A DNA stretch of 64,000 bases from CAZEWZ01 sp964516765 (GCA_964516765.1 CAZEWZ010000002.1:85528-149527), one strand, 5' to 3'. Positions 38,357 to 47,702 are shown, counted from the first letter of the stretch. Program-made: numbers and translations. Notes: generated from the sequence alone by a model not told the origin.

Positions 38357-39679
38357 TTATTCATCATCAGGCAAGCTTTCAATAAATGATTTGTCCTGTT
38401 GTTCTTTTGAAATGCTTTTATTTGTTTTTGCCCCTAGTATTTTTATTCTTTCCACACTTGTAATCAAATTTCCTCTTCCTTGGTTTAATTTGTTTTCAGC
38501 TGCATCGTATTTTTTTTGAGCTATTTCGATGGCTTTTCCAACCCCCTCTAAGTCGCTCACAAACCCACAGAATTTATCATAAAGTGCACCAGACTGCCGC
38601 GCAATTTCAAGAACATTTTTCTTTTGGTTTTCTTGTTGCCAAATAAACGACACTGTTCTCATTGTTGCCAGAAGAGTAGACGTACTTACTAATATAATGT
38701 TTTTGTTTAGGGCTAAGTTGAATATTTCAGAATCTTCTTGAAGAGCCAAGGTCATCGCTGGCTCCATAGGAATAAACATAAGGACATAATCGGGAGCATT
38801 CATGCTGTATAAATTCGGATAGTCTTTTCCTCCTAGATCTTTGATGTGCTTTTTTAGACTTTCTACATGTTGCTTGAGAAAGATTTGCTTTTGAATATCA
38901 TCCTCGGCATTTGTTATTTTTTCAAAAGCTGTGAGAGAAACTTTAGAATCAATTATTAAATTTTTGTGGTTTGGAAGATCAATAATACAGTCTGGTCTTT
39001 TATCATTACCGTCTTCATCTTTCATGGAATTTTGAGTCCGAAAATGAATGCCCTTGTGCAAACCTGCATTCTCCAATAGTACTTCTAACTGCAATTCTCC
39101 CCAATCTCCTTGAACTTTAGAATCCCCTTTGAGAGCTTTTGTTAGATTGATGGCATCTTGACTAATTTTTTGATTTGCGGCTTGAAGCATTTTTATCTCA
39201 GTTGACAAAACGGCTCTGCTTGTTTGATCTTTTTCATGCTTGTCATTTACGCTTTGTTCAAAGCTTTTTATTTTATCTCCTAAAGGCTTTAGAATGAGGG
39301 TTATGTTTTTTTGATTTTGCTCGGCAAATTTTTCAGATTTTTTCTCTAGGATTTCATTGGCCATTTTTTCAAATTGTAATTGTAGTTTATTTTGTTGTTC
39401 TAGTAGGCGAACTCCCTCTTCTTCAATTCGATTATTCAAACTTTGAATGAGAGTCTTGGCTGAAGAGACTTCTGCTTTTAATTCACCAATTTGATGCTCT
39501 TTAGTTTGAATTTCATTTTCTAATTTTTCAAGTTGAATTTTTTGAACACGATAAAGATCTACAGAAATATATTTTTCTGTATCTAATGAAGAAGTATTCT
39601 GTTTTGTTTTATTTTTTTGAAATAACAAACCAATACATCCTCCACAGACAAGACCGATAAGTAAATAAAGTAGTTCCAT
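38357..39679 (-). CDS. rmuC: DNA recombination protein RmuC
   Basis: RmuC is a membrane-anchored, putative nuclease-related protein that limits DNA inversions. The N-terminal transmembrane helix (LLYLLIGLVCGGCIGLLF) is followed by a long coiled coil (about 45-180) and the RmuC nuclease-like domain (about 190-390) with the core QGDWGELQLEVLLENAG and DSKVSLTAFE. The 440-residue length is normal. It is part of the ung-rmuC-rlmB gene set. Confidence 0.93.
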   Translation of the reverse strand: MELLYLLIGLVCGGCIGLLFQKNKTKQNTSSLDTEKYISVDLYRVQKIQLEKLENEIQTKEHQIGELKAEVSSAKTLIQSLNNRIEEEGVRLLEQQNKLQLQFEKMANEILEKKSEKFAEQNQKNITLILKPLGDKIKSFEQSVNDKHEKDQTSRAVLSTEIKMLQAANQKISQDAINLTKALKGDSKVQGDWGELQLEVLLENAGLHKGIHFRTQNSMKDEDGNDKRPDCIIDLPNHKNLIIDSKVSLTAFEKITNAEDDIQKQIFLKQHVESLKKHIKDLGGKDYPNLYSMNAPDYVLMFIPMEPAMTLALQEDSEIFNLALNKNIILVSTSTLLATMRTVSFIWQQENQKKNVLEIARQSGALYDKFCGFVSDLEGVGKAIEIAQKKYDAAENKLNQGRGNLITSVERIKILGAKTNKSISKEQQDKSFIESLPDDE

Positions 39680-39701
39680 GATATGAATTTTAGGTAAATA
39701 T

Positions 39702-40403
39702 CTAATCTATTAGTGACAGTTTATGACTCTTACTATGCAGATTCCAATCAATGTTTTTTTTGTTCACCGAAGTTAAGTAATCATTGCATTTAGAAAAGGG
39801 TTTAGATCCAAAGAATCCTTTTCTTGCAGAAAAAGGAGAGGGATGCGGGGCGCTAAGTATCAGGTGCTTTTTCCTGTCAATATAGATTTTCTTTTTTATT
39901 GCATGAGCCCCCCACAGAATAAAAACTATGTTCTTAAAATTATTTGAAAGTAGGTGGATGACCTGGTCTGTGAATAATTCCCATCCCTTTTTTTGGTGGG
40001 ATGCAGGCTGTTGAGCTCTAACAGTCAAACAACTGTTTAAAAGAAACACTCCCTGATCTGCCCAATGTTCTAAATTTCCATGGTCAGGAATGGCACATCC
40101 TGTGTCATGATTCAATTCTTTGAATATATTCCTTAAGGAAGCAGGAATCTTTGTTTTTTCACTCACAGAAAAACTTAATCCATTTGCTTGATGCATCTTG
40201 TGATAAGGATCTTGACCTAAGATTACTACTTTTATTTTTTCTGGGGAGGTTTTTTGAAATGCAGAAAATGTGAGTTCTCGGGAAGGATATATCTGTTGTT
40301 CTACTCTTTCTTTTTCTAAAAAAGAATTGAGAGTCTTAAAATATGACTTTTCAAATTCAAAATTTAAGTATTCCATCCATGTATCCGGTAAAAACTTCCT
40401 CAT
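39702..40403 (-). CDS. ung: Uracil-DNA glycosylase, family 1
   Basis: Ung removes uracil from DNA as the first step of base-excision repair. The catalytic Asp65 is in GQDPYHKMHQANGLSFS, and His187 is in APHPSPFSARKGFFG. The 233-residue length is normal. The ATG at 40403 cannot be moved inward without losing the conserved FEKSYF helix. The -7-like TAATTTTG on this strand is only 4 bp upstream of it (40408-40415), so the mRNA may be leaderless or start further upstream. Confidence 0.95.
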   Translation of the reverse strand: MRKFLPDTWMEYLNFEFEKSYFKTLNSFLEKERVEQQIYPSRELTFSAFQKTSPEKIKVVILGQDPYHKMHQANGLSFSVSEKTKIPASLRNIFKELNHDTGCAIPDHGNLEHWADQGVFLLNSCLTVRAQQPASHQKKGWELFTDQVIHLLSNNFKNIVFILWGAHAIKKKIYIDRKKHLILSAPHPSPFSARKGFFGSKPFSKCNDYLTSVNKKNIDWNLHSKSHKLSLID

Positions 40404-40407
40404 AAAT

Positions 40408-40415
40408 CAAAATTA
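40408..40415 (-). promoter_or_regulatory. TAATTTTG, possible -7 element of ung
   Basis: Perfect TAnnTTTG on the minus strand ending 4 bp before the ung ATG. If used, transcription would begin at or next to the start codon (leaderless). No TTTG -33 is seen, so chance is possible. Confidence 0.3.
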
Positions 40416-40533
40416 AGTTAATTTAATGTTCTTAATATAAATATTAATCTTTTAAAATCATTATTTACGAATAATTCAATGAGTGTTTAATGAAAAAATA
40501 TATTACTTTTGCTATCAACAAATCAAGCCTCTC

Positions 40534-40653
40534 ATGAAAACTATATTTATAATTGTTGTTTTTTTTATCACTACATTATTGTTTCAATCATGTTGTGTAA
40601 CAGCTAATTGTCCAGGAGTTGCTAAGATGGAGCTCACAGAGCAAAATTCTTAA
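40534..40653 (+). CDS. Micro-lipoprotein coupled to ytxJ
   Basis: A 39-residue reading frame starts at ATG 40534 and ends at TAA 40651-40653. The TAA shares its last A with the ATG of ytxJ (TAATG), so the genes are translationally coupled. The product has a short basic N-terminus, a hydrophobic run (IFIIVVFFITTLLF) and then QSCCVTANCPGVAK, which is a plausible lipobox (FQSC) followed by a tiny Cys-containing mature peptide. I do not recognise it. Its coupling to a bacilliredoxin gene suggests a redox or thiol role, but that is speculation. Confidence 0.65.
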   Translation: MKTIFIIVVFFITTLLFQSCCVTANCPGVAKMELTEQNS

Positions 40654-40973
40654 TGAACTGGATATCTCTTGAAGATTTTGTTCAAATTGAAGAATATTTC
40701 AATAGTCAGGTTCCCTTTATTGTATTCAAACATAGTACTCGATGTTCTATATCATCAATGGTTATGAGAAGATTTGAAAATAAATACGATATTCATGGAG
40801 TTCCTTTACTGTATTTAGACTTACTGTCTTATCCTTCTATTTCCGACAAATTAGCCCAAATGTTTGGAGTAGAACATCAGTCACCTCAGGTATTATTTAT
40901 TAAGAACGGCATTTGTCTCTATCATGCCTCTCACAATGGAATTAATTTACAAGATATTAAAGACATTCTTTAG
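40653..40973 (+). CDS. ytxJ: YtxJ-type bacillithiol-system monothiol redox protein
   Basis: The 106-residue thioredoxin-fold protein has a single active-site cysteine (Cys31 in HSTRCSIS) where thioredoxins have CxxC. The HSTRCxxS signature is typical of the YtxJ family, monothiol bacilliredoxins that remove bacillithiol from proteins. Its presence suggests that this organism uses bacillithiol as its low-molecular-weight thiol; no bshABC gene is in the window to confirm it. The start overlaps the stop of the micro-lipoprotein gene. lipA lies 47 bp downstream with its own candidate promoter. Confidence 0.85.
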   Translation: MNWISLEDFVQIEEYFNSQVPFIVFKHSTRCSISSMVMRRFENKYDIHGVPLLYLDLLSYPSISDKLAQMFGVEHQSPQVLFIKNGICLYHASHNGINLQDIKDIL

Positions 40974-40995
40974 GTATAAACTTGTGGATATTTCA

Positions 40996-41003
40996 TAATT
41001 TTG
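40996..41003 (+). promoter_or_regulatory. Putative -7 element of the lipA promoter
   Basis: TAATTTTG is a perfect TAnnTTTG 17 bp before the lipA ATG. An imperfect TTTA at 40971-40974 is about 21 nt upstream. Confidence 0.5.
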
Positions 41004-41020
41004 TCATGAAATTATAAATC

Positions 41021-41896
41021 ATGTATACAGAATTAAGTCCCAAGAAAGAAGAAAAGAGAGTAGCTAAGCCTAAATGGCTCAGAGTGAAACTTCCTACAGG
41101 ACAAAATTATAAAAAAGTTCGTAAGCTAGTCTCAAATCATAACCTACATACTATATGTGAAAGCGGTAATTGTCCTAATATGGGAGAGTGCTGGGGAGCT
41201 GGTACTGCTACTTTTATGATTTTAGGTAATATTTGTACTCGCTCTTGTGGTTTTTGTGCAGTTTCTACAGGAAGGCCTTTGGTTGTTGATTGGTCTGAGC
41301 CTGAGAGAGTAGCCCGTTCTGTTAAGTTGATGGAGGTTAAGCATGCTGTTCTTACTTCTGTGGATCGGGATGATTTAAAAGATGGCGGTTCTATTATTTG
41401 GTCTGAAACTGTCAAGGCAATTCGTAGAGTTAGTCCAGGTACCACTATGGAAACTTTAATCCCCGATTTTAAAGGGAATATGGATCAAGTTCAAAGAATC
41501 ATTGATGTTGCTCCTGAGGTTGTATCACATAATATGGAGACCGTCAGACGATTAACTAAGTCTGTTCGTATACAAGCTAGATATGAAAGGTCATTGGATG
41601 TGTTGCGATATTTGAAAGATGCTGGTATGCGATCAAAAACAGGCATAATGTTAGGATTAGGAGAAACAGAAGAAGAGGTGGTCGAGTCTATGAATGATCT
41701 TGTAGATGTTGGTTTGGATGTCTTAACCTTAGGTCAGTATCTTCAGCCCACTCCAAAGCATTTATCTGTAAAAGAGTTTGTTTCTCCTGAACAATTTGCT
41801 AAATACAAAGAAATTGGTTTGAGTCTAGGTATTCAATATGTAGAAAGCGGCCCATTGGTTCGCTCTTCCTACAAAGCAGAAAAACATTTATTGTAA
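41021..41896 (+). CDS. lipA: Lipoyl synthase (radical SAM)
   Basis: LipA inserts two sulfurs into octanoyl groups on E2 proteins and GcvH. The auxiliary cluster cysteines are Cys46, Cys51 and Cys57 ([12 protein letters not shown]) and the radical-SAM cluster cysteines are Cys72, Cys76 and Cys79 (CTRSCGFC), so both 4Fe-4S sites are complete. The C-terminal RSSYKA motif binding the auxiliary cluster serine is also present. At 291 residues it is normal. sucB at 5.2 kb is a probable client. A short hairpin with a T-run separates it from gap. Confidence 0.97.
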   Translation: MYTELSPKKEEKRVAKPKWLRVKLPTGQNYKKVRKLVSNHNLHTICESGNCPNMGECWGAGTATFMILGNICTRSCGFCAVSTGRPLVVDWSEPERVARSVKLMEVKHAVLTSVDRDDLKDGGSIIWSETVKAIRRVSPGTTMETLIPDFKGNMDQVQRIIDVAPEVVSHNMETVRRLTKSVRIQARYERSLDVLRYLKDAGMRSKTGIMLGLGETEEEVVESMNDLVDVGLDVLTLGQYLQPTPKHLSVKEFVSPEQFAKYKEIGLSLGIQYVESGPLVRSSYKAEKHLL

Positions 41897-41902
41897 CGAA
41901 AT

Positions 41903-41921
41903 AGGCTTATGCCTCTTTTTT
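41903..41921 (+). terminator. Weak intergenic hairpin with T-run between lipA and gap
   Basis: AGGC (41903-41906) pairs with GCCT (41911-41914), loop TTAT, followed by CTTTTTT. The stem is only 4 bp, so it may be a weak terminator or attenuator. Confidence 0.35.
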
Positions 41922-41932
41922 AGTTTTAGTTT

Positions 41933-42925
41933 ATGGAGAAGCTCCGCATAGGAATCAATGGCTTTGGTAGGATAGGAAGAACTCTTTTTCGTGTTTTACT
42001 CGAAAGAAATGGTGTCGAAGTTGTAGCTGTAAATGACATAGCTGATCTTCGTTCACTAGCTCACCTTTTAAAATACGATTCTATTCATGGCACCTTAAAT
42101 GCCGAAATTAGCTTTTCGGAGTCCACATTGAATGTAGATGGAAGTGATATTCTCTTTTCACAAGAAAGACAAATAGAAAATATTTTATGGAATGATTGTG
42201 ACTTTGTCGTTGAAGCTACAGGTTCTTTTTTTTCAATCTCGAAGCTTAAATCACATCTTATTTCTGGTGCAAAAAAAGTTATTCTGGCTTCACCTTCCTC
42301 CTCAGAAGAGACCAAAATGATTGTTTTAGGTGTAAATGATCATTTACTTTCTTTTAATGATAATATTGTTTCTAATGCCTCATGTACCTCGAATTCTGCT
42401 GCGCCAATGGTACAATTGATGGACGATAATTTTGGAGTAGAACAGGCTTATATTACAACCATTCACTCTTATACAAAAGACCAAAGCCTTCACGATAGTC
42501 CTCACAAAGATTTACGAAGAGCAAGGGCGGGAGCTTTGTCTATTATCCCGACAACAACTGGTGCAGCCAAAGCATTGTCTAAAATTTTTCCTCACCTTGA
42601 AATAGGAGGTTGTGGAATGCGGGTTCCAGTCCCTAACGGATCTCTGACCGATATTACCTTCATTGTTAAGACTGAATGTTCAATTCAAGAAGTAAATGAT
42701 TTGTTTTATAATGCTTCTAGGGGAAGTCATTTAGGAATTTTAGCGTATACAGATGAGCCTATTGTATCTTCCGATGTGATTGGCAATCCAGCTTCATGTT
42801 TATTTGATTCTCAATTGACTTCTGTTTTAGGTAAAATGGTGAAAGTAGTTTCTTGGTATGACAATGAGATTGGTTACTCTAATCGACTGGCTGACCTGAT
42901 TGAAAAGATGTCTTCAAAAGATTGA
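41933..42925 (+). CDS. gap: Glyceraldehyde-3-phosphate dehydrogenase
   Basis: GAPDH interconverts glyceraldehyde-3-phosphate and 1,3-bisphosphoglycerate in glycolysis/gluconeogenesis. The Rossmann NGFGRIGR motif is at 9-16, the catalytic Cys151 in SNASCTSNSAAP and the catalytic His178 in TTIHSY. The segment SNASCTSN has Ser where most enzymes have Thr, a conservative change. The 330-residue length is standard. Bacteroidota often carry two GAPDH paralogues; this lone copy could be the gluconeogenic one, but that is inference. It is the second gene after lipA with a 36-bp gap. Confidence 0.95.
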   Translation: MEKLRIGINGFGRIGRTLFRVLLERNGVEVVAVNDIADLRSLAHLLKYDSIHGTLNAEISFSESTLNVDGSDILFSQERQIENILWNDCDFVVEATGSFFSISKLKSHLISGAKKVILASPSSSEETKMIVLGVNDHLLSFNDNIVSNASCTSNSAAPMVQLMDDNFGVEQAYITTIHSYTKDQSLHDSPHKDLRRARAGALSIIPTTTGAAKALSKIFPHLEIGGCGMRVPVPNGSLTDITFIVKTECSIQEVNDLFYNASRGSHLGILAYTDEPIVSSDVIGNPASCLFDSQLTSVLGKMVKVVSWYDNEIGYSNRLADLIEKMSSKD

Positions 42926-42944
42926 ATTTATCCCCTAGAGATTG

Positions 42945-43727
42945 CTATTTTTCATTAACCGCTTTAGTAAAAGTAGAGTTGTAAAATTTCATATCAAAAT
43001 GCCCATTTTCTAGAACTCCGTATGAATAATATTGAATCCATTCTCCCAAGTTTATGTACTGACTTTTTTCATTTAATCGAATTTTCAGTGGCAAGTGACG
43101 ATGTCCAAATATAAATAGATTAATAGTTTTTTTAGAGAGAATTGATATGGCGTATTGAACAAGCCATTCTTTGTCTTCTCCTTTAAAAAATTCTTTGTCC
43201 GTCTCAAAGTTCGAAATCCGACTTTTGCTGGATAAATAATCAGCTAAATAAAAAGATAAGTTTGGATGCAGTCGAGAAAATAACCACTGGCAAATGGGAT
43301 TCATAAATACTTTTTTTAGAAATTTATATCCCTTGTCCTCTGGCCCCAATCCGTCTCCATGTCCAATAAAACAAACTTTTCCTTGCAAATTTATTTCAAT
43401 AGGATGGTGGTGAACAATAAGTCCAATTTCTTCTTCTAAATATCCAAATGTCCACAAGTCATGATTTCCAGTAAAGAAATGAACAGGAGTTCCTTTGTCG
43501 CATATTTCAGCTAGTTTCCCGAGAATTCGAACATGTCCTCGAGGTATAGTCCGCTTCCATTCGTACCAGAAATCAAATACATCTCCAACCAGATAAATTT
43601 CTTTGGCATCGCTTTGAATTTCGTTAAGCCAAGTAACAATTTTCTTTTCTCTATCGAGACTAGACAAGGCACCTGGTGCTCCTAAGTGAAAGTCAGATGC
43701 AAAGTATATTTTTGATTTTTTAGACAT
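42945..43727 (-). CDS. lpxH: UDP-2,3-diacylglucosamine diphosphatase (LpxH-type)
   Basis: This calcineurin-like metallophosphoesterase hydrolyses UDP-2,3-diacylglucosamine to lipid X in lipid A biosynthesis. Metal ligands are seen in ASDFHLG (about 11-16), GDVFDFWYEW (about 49), TGNHDLW (about 92), GHGDG (about 124) and FGHRHLP near the C-terminus. The Trp-Tyr-rich segment after the second Asp is typical of LpxH. The 260-residue length is normal. Its ATG abuts the stop of the TlpA lipoprotein gene, so translation is coupled. It ends facing gap. Confidence 0.92.
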   Translation of the reverse strand: MSKKSKIYFASDFHLGAPGALSSLDREKKIVTWLNEIQSDAKEIYLVGDVFDFWYEWKRTIPRGHVRILGKLAEICDKGTPVHFFTGNHDLWTFGYLEEEIGLIVHHHPIEINLQGKVCFIGHGDGLGPEDKGYKFLKKVFMNPICQWLFSRLHPNLSFYLADYLSSKSRISNFETDKEFFKGEDKEWLVQYAISILSKKTINLFIFGHRHLPLKIRLNEKSQYINLGEWIQYYSYGVLENGHFDMKFYNSTFTKAVNEK

Positions 43728-44840
43728 TTATAACTTTAAAAGGGTTATAATCTTTTCTTCTAAGGCCTGCGGTTCTAGGTTTTCTCCAACCACTCGACCT
43801 TTTTTATTTATAAGAAGAGTATGTGGGAGACTTATAATTTTGTAGGTATTTCTAATCTTAGATTGCCAGCCTTTAAGCTCACTTGTTTGTGTCCAAGTCT
43901 TCTGGTCTTGTTGAATGGCTTTTTTCCAATCCTTTTCGGGATTTTTCTGTTGAGGTGTTCCATCAAAAGAGACGCTCACCATTTCCAGACCTTTGGAATG
44001 ATATTTTGAATAAAGTTTTTTTAGAAATGGGCTTTCTTCCCTACAGGGCTTGCACCAGGAGGCCCAAAAATCTATAAGGATCACTTGCTCCTTAAAATTA
44101 CTCAAAGAAAACATCTCACCCTTGTTGTCAGTCATTTCAAATTCAGGGACATAAGCCATTTTAATGATTTTAGAAAGTAGTATGGAATGAGAAGATTCAG
44201 GCCATTTTTCTGAGAATGAGTTTTGCACCAAAATATAGTCACTAAAATCTTCAATTAGATTAAGTATATTTTCTTTTTTGATAGACTGAAAAAGTGCTAA
44301 GATGATTACTTTAGAATCAATATTTTGTTTGATAAACTCTTTCAGATACTGGCGATGGTTAGAGAAAGCATCTATAAATCTATTTTGAATATTAGTATAA
44401 TCCTCCTTTTTAGCCATTTTTGCTTCCTCATAAATTAGGTCCAAGGAATATTCGAATTGTTCGAGTTTCTTATTTAGTTCTAGTATTTTCAACGAGCCTT
44501 CTGATCCGCTAATTAAGTAATTGCTTTTCCAATTTATTTTTTCTCCAGTAATCTCAATTTGTTCTCCTTTTTTTATCAGAAGATTAATTCCTTCACCCTG
44601 AGGTGTCCGAAGTAAGAAGAAAGAAGATTTTTCAATGCTATTAGCCAGAACAAATTCTCCGTTTAAAGCAAATAAGGTATCTACCAGAATTAGTTTCTCT
44701 GCTTCAATTTTCTCGAAGATTACTGTATCAAGTCCCTTTACTTGCCCATGAATAGAAAAGTCTCCTGGTGGAATTTTCATTTTTTGCTCACATGAATAAG
44801 CGAAGACAATTATGCAAAGAGAAAAAATGATTCTTTTCAT
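43728..44840 (-). CDS. TlpA-family thioredoxin lipoprotein with DUF4369-like N-terminus
   Basis: The 370-residue protein carries a lipoprotein signal (AYSC, lipidated Cys17), a beta-rich N-terminal domain (about 25-110) of the DUF4369 type, a helical linker, and a C-terminal thioredoxin fold with WCKPC (Cys263, Cys266). It is expected to be a membrane-tethered periplasmic thiol-disulfide protein; the partner is unknown. The start overlaps the stop of gatB by 4 bases (ATGA) and its own stop is adjacent to the lpxH ATG, so gatB-tlpA-lpxH are translated in series. Confidence 0.85.
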   Translation of the reverse strand: MKRIIFSLCIIVFAYSCEQKMKIPPGDFSIHGQVKGLDTVIFEKIEAEKLILVDTLFALNGEFVLANSIEKSSFFLLRTPQGEGINLLIKKGEQIEITGEKINWKSNYLISGSEGSLKILELNKKLEQFEYSLDLIYEEAKMAKKEDYTNIQNRFIDAFSNHRQYLKEFIKQNIDSKVIILALFQSIKKENILNLIEDFSDYILVQNSFSEKWPESSHSILLSKIIKMAYVPEFEMTDNKGEMFSLSNFKEQVILIDFWASWCKPCREESPFLKKLYSKYHSKGLEMVSVSFDGTPQQKNPEKDWKKAIQQDQKTWTQTSELKGWQSKIRNTYKIISLPHTLLINKKGRVVGENLEPQALEEKIITLLKL

Positions 44841-46291
44841 TTTTCTAGTTCTTGTCTGATTAATTGATTAGTAACTTTTGGATCAGCCTTTCCTTTTGAT
44901 AATTTCATAACTTCTCCCATAAATAAACCAAGCAGATTTTTATTTCCATCTTTATAAGCCCTTGCTTTTTCAGGAAATTTATCGATAGCAACTTGTATAA
45001 TGTCTAGTAGTGCATCTGAATTTGACTCTTGTATCAAATTATTTGTTTCCGCTAGGGTTAATGCGGATATTTCCGGATACTCTATAAGTAGAGGGAAAAG
45101 TTCCTTTGCAGCCTTAGAATGTCCAATTCTATCTTCTTTAATAAGACGAATCATTTCTGCAATGCGATTTGCTTTTAGATCAAGTTCATCAATGGAAATG
45201 GCATTCTCATTTAAGTAGGACTTTAACGGACCCATGAGAATGTTTACAGCCATTTTGTATTCTTTGGTGAAAGCAGCAATCTGATTATAATATAGTGCAA
45301 TGGATTTTGTGTCTGTCAGATTTTTGGCATCGTAATCAGAAAGCCCAAATTCATGGGTATATTTTTGGTAAAGTTCTTCTGGTAATGCTGGTAAACTAGC
45401 CTTAATATTTTCGATATAATCTTTTTTCACCAAGACAGGAGATAAGTCAGGTTCAGGAAAATATCTATAATCATGAGCATCTTCTTTTGATCGGAGTAAT
45501 GAGGTTTCATTTTTTGCGGCAAGATAATTTCTAGTTTCTTGGTATACATGCCCACCATTTTCATATACTTCAATTTGTCTTTTTGACTCCAATTCAATTG
45601 CTTTTTGAACATTTCGAATGGAATTCATGTTTTTTACTTCCACTCTGTTTCTTAAATCTGTTTCTCCCTTTAAACGAACAGAAATATTGGCATCACACCT
45701 CATAGAACCTTCCTCCATATTTCCATCACAAATATCTAGGTAGCGAACTAATTTTCTAACTTCGGTGACAAAGCTATAAGCTTCTTCTCCAGATCGTAAA
45801 ACTGGTTCAGAAACTATTTCTAAGAGTGCTACACCAGCTCGATTCAGATCAATCAATGACTCGAATGGGTCGATGTCATGAATACTCTTACCCGCATCTT
45901 CCTCCATGTGAATTCTTGTCAGTTCTATTTTTTTTAATTTCCCCTCTTTGTCACTGATATTTATGAACCCTCCATCACAAATTGGCGTTTTATCTTGTGT
46001 AATCTGGTATCCTTTAGGTAGATCTGCATAAAAATAATTTTTCCTAGCATATTCATTTGTTTCTCGAATGTCACAATGCAAAGCCAAACCTAAGCGAACT
46101 GCATATTCAACTACTTTTTTATTAGACACGGGTAAAGTTCCGGGATGTCCAAGTGAAATTGCACTTACATGAGTGTTTGGAGAGGATCCGTAGGTTGTCG
46201 AGTCAGAACAATAGGCTTTGCTCAATGTGTTTAATTGGACATGAATTTCTAGGCCAATTACAGTTTCATATTTGTTATATTCAGTTGACAT
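44837..46291 (-). CDS. gatB: Aspartyl/glutamyl-tRNA amidotransferase subunit B
   Basis: GatB, with GatA and GatC, converts Glu-tRNA(Gln) or Asp-tRNA(Asn) to the correct amide form. The 484-residue protein starts YETVIGLEIHVQL, has HMEEDAGKS near residue 130, the conserved YRYFPEPDLSPV near 277, and the C-terminal YqeY-like tail that binds tRNA. The ATG is at 46291. It overlaps the following gene by 4 bases. gatA and gatC are not in the window. Confidence 0.96.
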   Translation of the reverse strand: MSTEYNKYETVIGLEIHVQLNTLSKAYCSDSTTYGSSPNTHVSAISLGHPGTLPVSNKKVVEYAVRLGLALHCDIRETNEYARKNYFYADLPKGYQITQDKTPICDGGFINISDKEGKLKKIELTRIHMEEDAGKSIHDIDPFESLIDLNRAGVALLEIVSEPVLRSGEEAYSFVTEVRKLVRYLDICDGNMEEGSMRCDANISVRLKGETDLRNRVEVKNMNSIRNVQKAIELESKRQIEVYENGGHVYQETRNYLAAKNETSLLRSKEDAHDYRYFPEPDLSPVLVKKDYIENIKASLPALPEELYQKYTHEFGLSDYDAKNLTDTKSIALYYNQIAAFTKEYKMAVNILMGPLKSYLNENAISIDELDLKANRIAEMIRLIKEDRIGHSKAAKELFPLLIEYPEISALTLAETNNLIQESNSDALLDIIQVAIDKFPEKARAYKDGNKNLLGLFMGEVMKLSKGKADPKVTNQLIRQELEK

Positions 46292-46319
46292 GCAGGAGGT
46301 TTTTGAATAACTAATAAGA

Positions 46320-46327
46320 CAAAGGTA
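46320..46327 (-). promoter_or_regulatory. Putative -7 element of the gatB operon
   Basis: On the minus strand this is TACCTTTG, a perfect TAnnTTTG. It begins 28 bp before the gatB ATG and lies in the short gap between the stop of the LVIVD gene and gatB. No clear -33. Confidence 0.5.
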
Positions 46328-46328
46328 A

Positions 46329-47702
46329 TTATCTAATCATGATTTTTTGATGGTACACAATATGTTTTCCCATTCCTTTTAAAAGATAAACTCCCTTAGT
46401 AAGATTACTTAAATCAATAGATTGTACATGTTTGCTTGACTTATTTTGATATATTTTCTTTGCGTTCATATTATAAATACAAACTTCTAGCAAAGGTTCA
46501 TTTGAAGGAGTTTGAATTTGAATAAGCCCTCTACTTGGATTAGGATAAGTATGTAATTTGTTCAATTTTAGCTCTGATTGATCTACTGTTTCAAAGCCAG
46601 TTCCTTTAAGAACATACAATCCATACTGCATGTCGGAAACTAGAATGTTGCCCGAGGGTAAAAAAGGATACACCCCCCAGGCGCCACGATAAGAATCGTG
46701 ATCTTCTAGAAGATAAGTGCTGAAAGATGCCACCTTGTAGGGGTTTTGTTGATCAGAAATATTATACACTTGAAGGCCATCGTGATAAGAAGATACATAG
46801 AGATAGTTCCCTTTTATCAGTGGGTTGTGCGCAATAGAATTTGGATGGACTTCAGAACTAAATGTACTTAATACATTGATGTCAGAAAGATTAGAAATAT
46901 CCAAAACTTTTAAGTCATATCCCCAATTTTCATCAGCTAGGACATAGCTATTTAGATCAGAGGTAGGCCAGCCAGAATGGTTGTATCCTTTGTCGGGATA
47001 ATCTATGAGAGAACCCAGAATTTGTGGGGAATCCATATTACTAAAATCAACCACATATAGGCCATCGCCTCCATTATTTAAGAATGCGGTGTCATTCTTC
47101 ACCCACATGTCATGAACTCTATCACTTGTTCCAGGAACTTCATAATCCAAAAGATGAATTGGGTTGAGGGGGTTTTCAATATCAAAAATAGCTAGTGAAG
47201 TAGCATTCCAATTGGAGTTTATAGATCGAACATTGCAGGCATACATGACATTCGAGTTTTCGTCAATAAATATATTGTGAGAAGTTTTAATAAGTTCATT
47301 GCTGTCATATACAACTGTCGCAATCTCTGGAAGGTTTTTTATATCAATGATTTGAAGGCTACTATTTCCCTCATCGCTTACGGCATAGAGGTAGCCATTT
47401 CGGTCATGATAATCTCTATGAATAATTGAAGGTCCAAATGATGCACCTTGAATAAATTGTACTTCTAGACTATTATGAGGGTCTGTAACATCAAAAATAT
47501 GCGTTCCTGCAGTGGATCCTATTACAGCAAATTCTCTGTTGTTTACAACAAGGCCCCAAATTTCGTTGTAAGCATTGTCATATGCTGTGGTTCCTATAAT
47601 CGTTTCATCATTCCAATTGAAGAGTAACTCTAAATTTTCGGTGTTTTGCGAAAAAATAGTCATGCTAAAAAAACATAGAAGAGGAAGTAGTAATGTTTTC
47701 AT
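46329..47702 (-). CDS. Secreted choice-of-anchor B protein with LVIVD repeats, T9SS type A signal
   Basis: The 457-residue protein begins with a Sec signal (MKTLLLPLLCFFSMTIFSQ). The middle (about 40-360) is a propeller-like array of LVIVD-type blades with repeats such as HIFDVTDPHN, LQIIDIKNLP, LAIFDIENPLNPIHL and LYVVDFSNMDSPQIL. The C-terminal ~70 residues are a T9SS type A sorting domain (TYPNPSRGLIQIQT, ending HKIM-like YHQKIMIR). Such choice-of-anchor B proteins are secreted and surface-attached; the ligand is unknown. It follows lpxK by 34 bp on the same strand (lpxK stop at 47712). Confidence 0.88.
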   Translation of the reverse strand: MKTLLLPLLCFFSMTIFSQNTENLELLFNWNDETIIGTTAYDNAYNEIWGLVVNNREFAVIGSTAGTHIFDVTDPHNSLEVQFIQGASFGPSIIHRDYHDRNGYLYAVSDEGNSSLQIIDIKNLPEIATVVYDSNELIKTSHNIFIDENSNVMYACNVRSINSNWNATSLAIFDIENPLNPIHLLDYEVPGTSDRVHDMWVKNDTAFLNNGGDGLYVVDFSNMDSPQILGSLIDYPDKGYNHSGWPTSDLNSYVLADENWGYDLKVLDISNLSDINVLSTFSSEVHPNSIAHNPLIKGNYLYVSSYHDGLQVYNISDQQNPYKVASFSTYLLEDHDSYRGAWGVYPFLPSGNILVSDMQYGLYVLKGTGFETVDQSELKLNKLHTYPNPSRGLIQIQTPSNEPLLEVCIYNMNAKKIYQNKSSKHVQSIDLSNLTKGVYLLKGMGKHIVYHQKIMIR

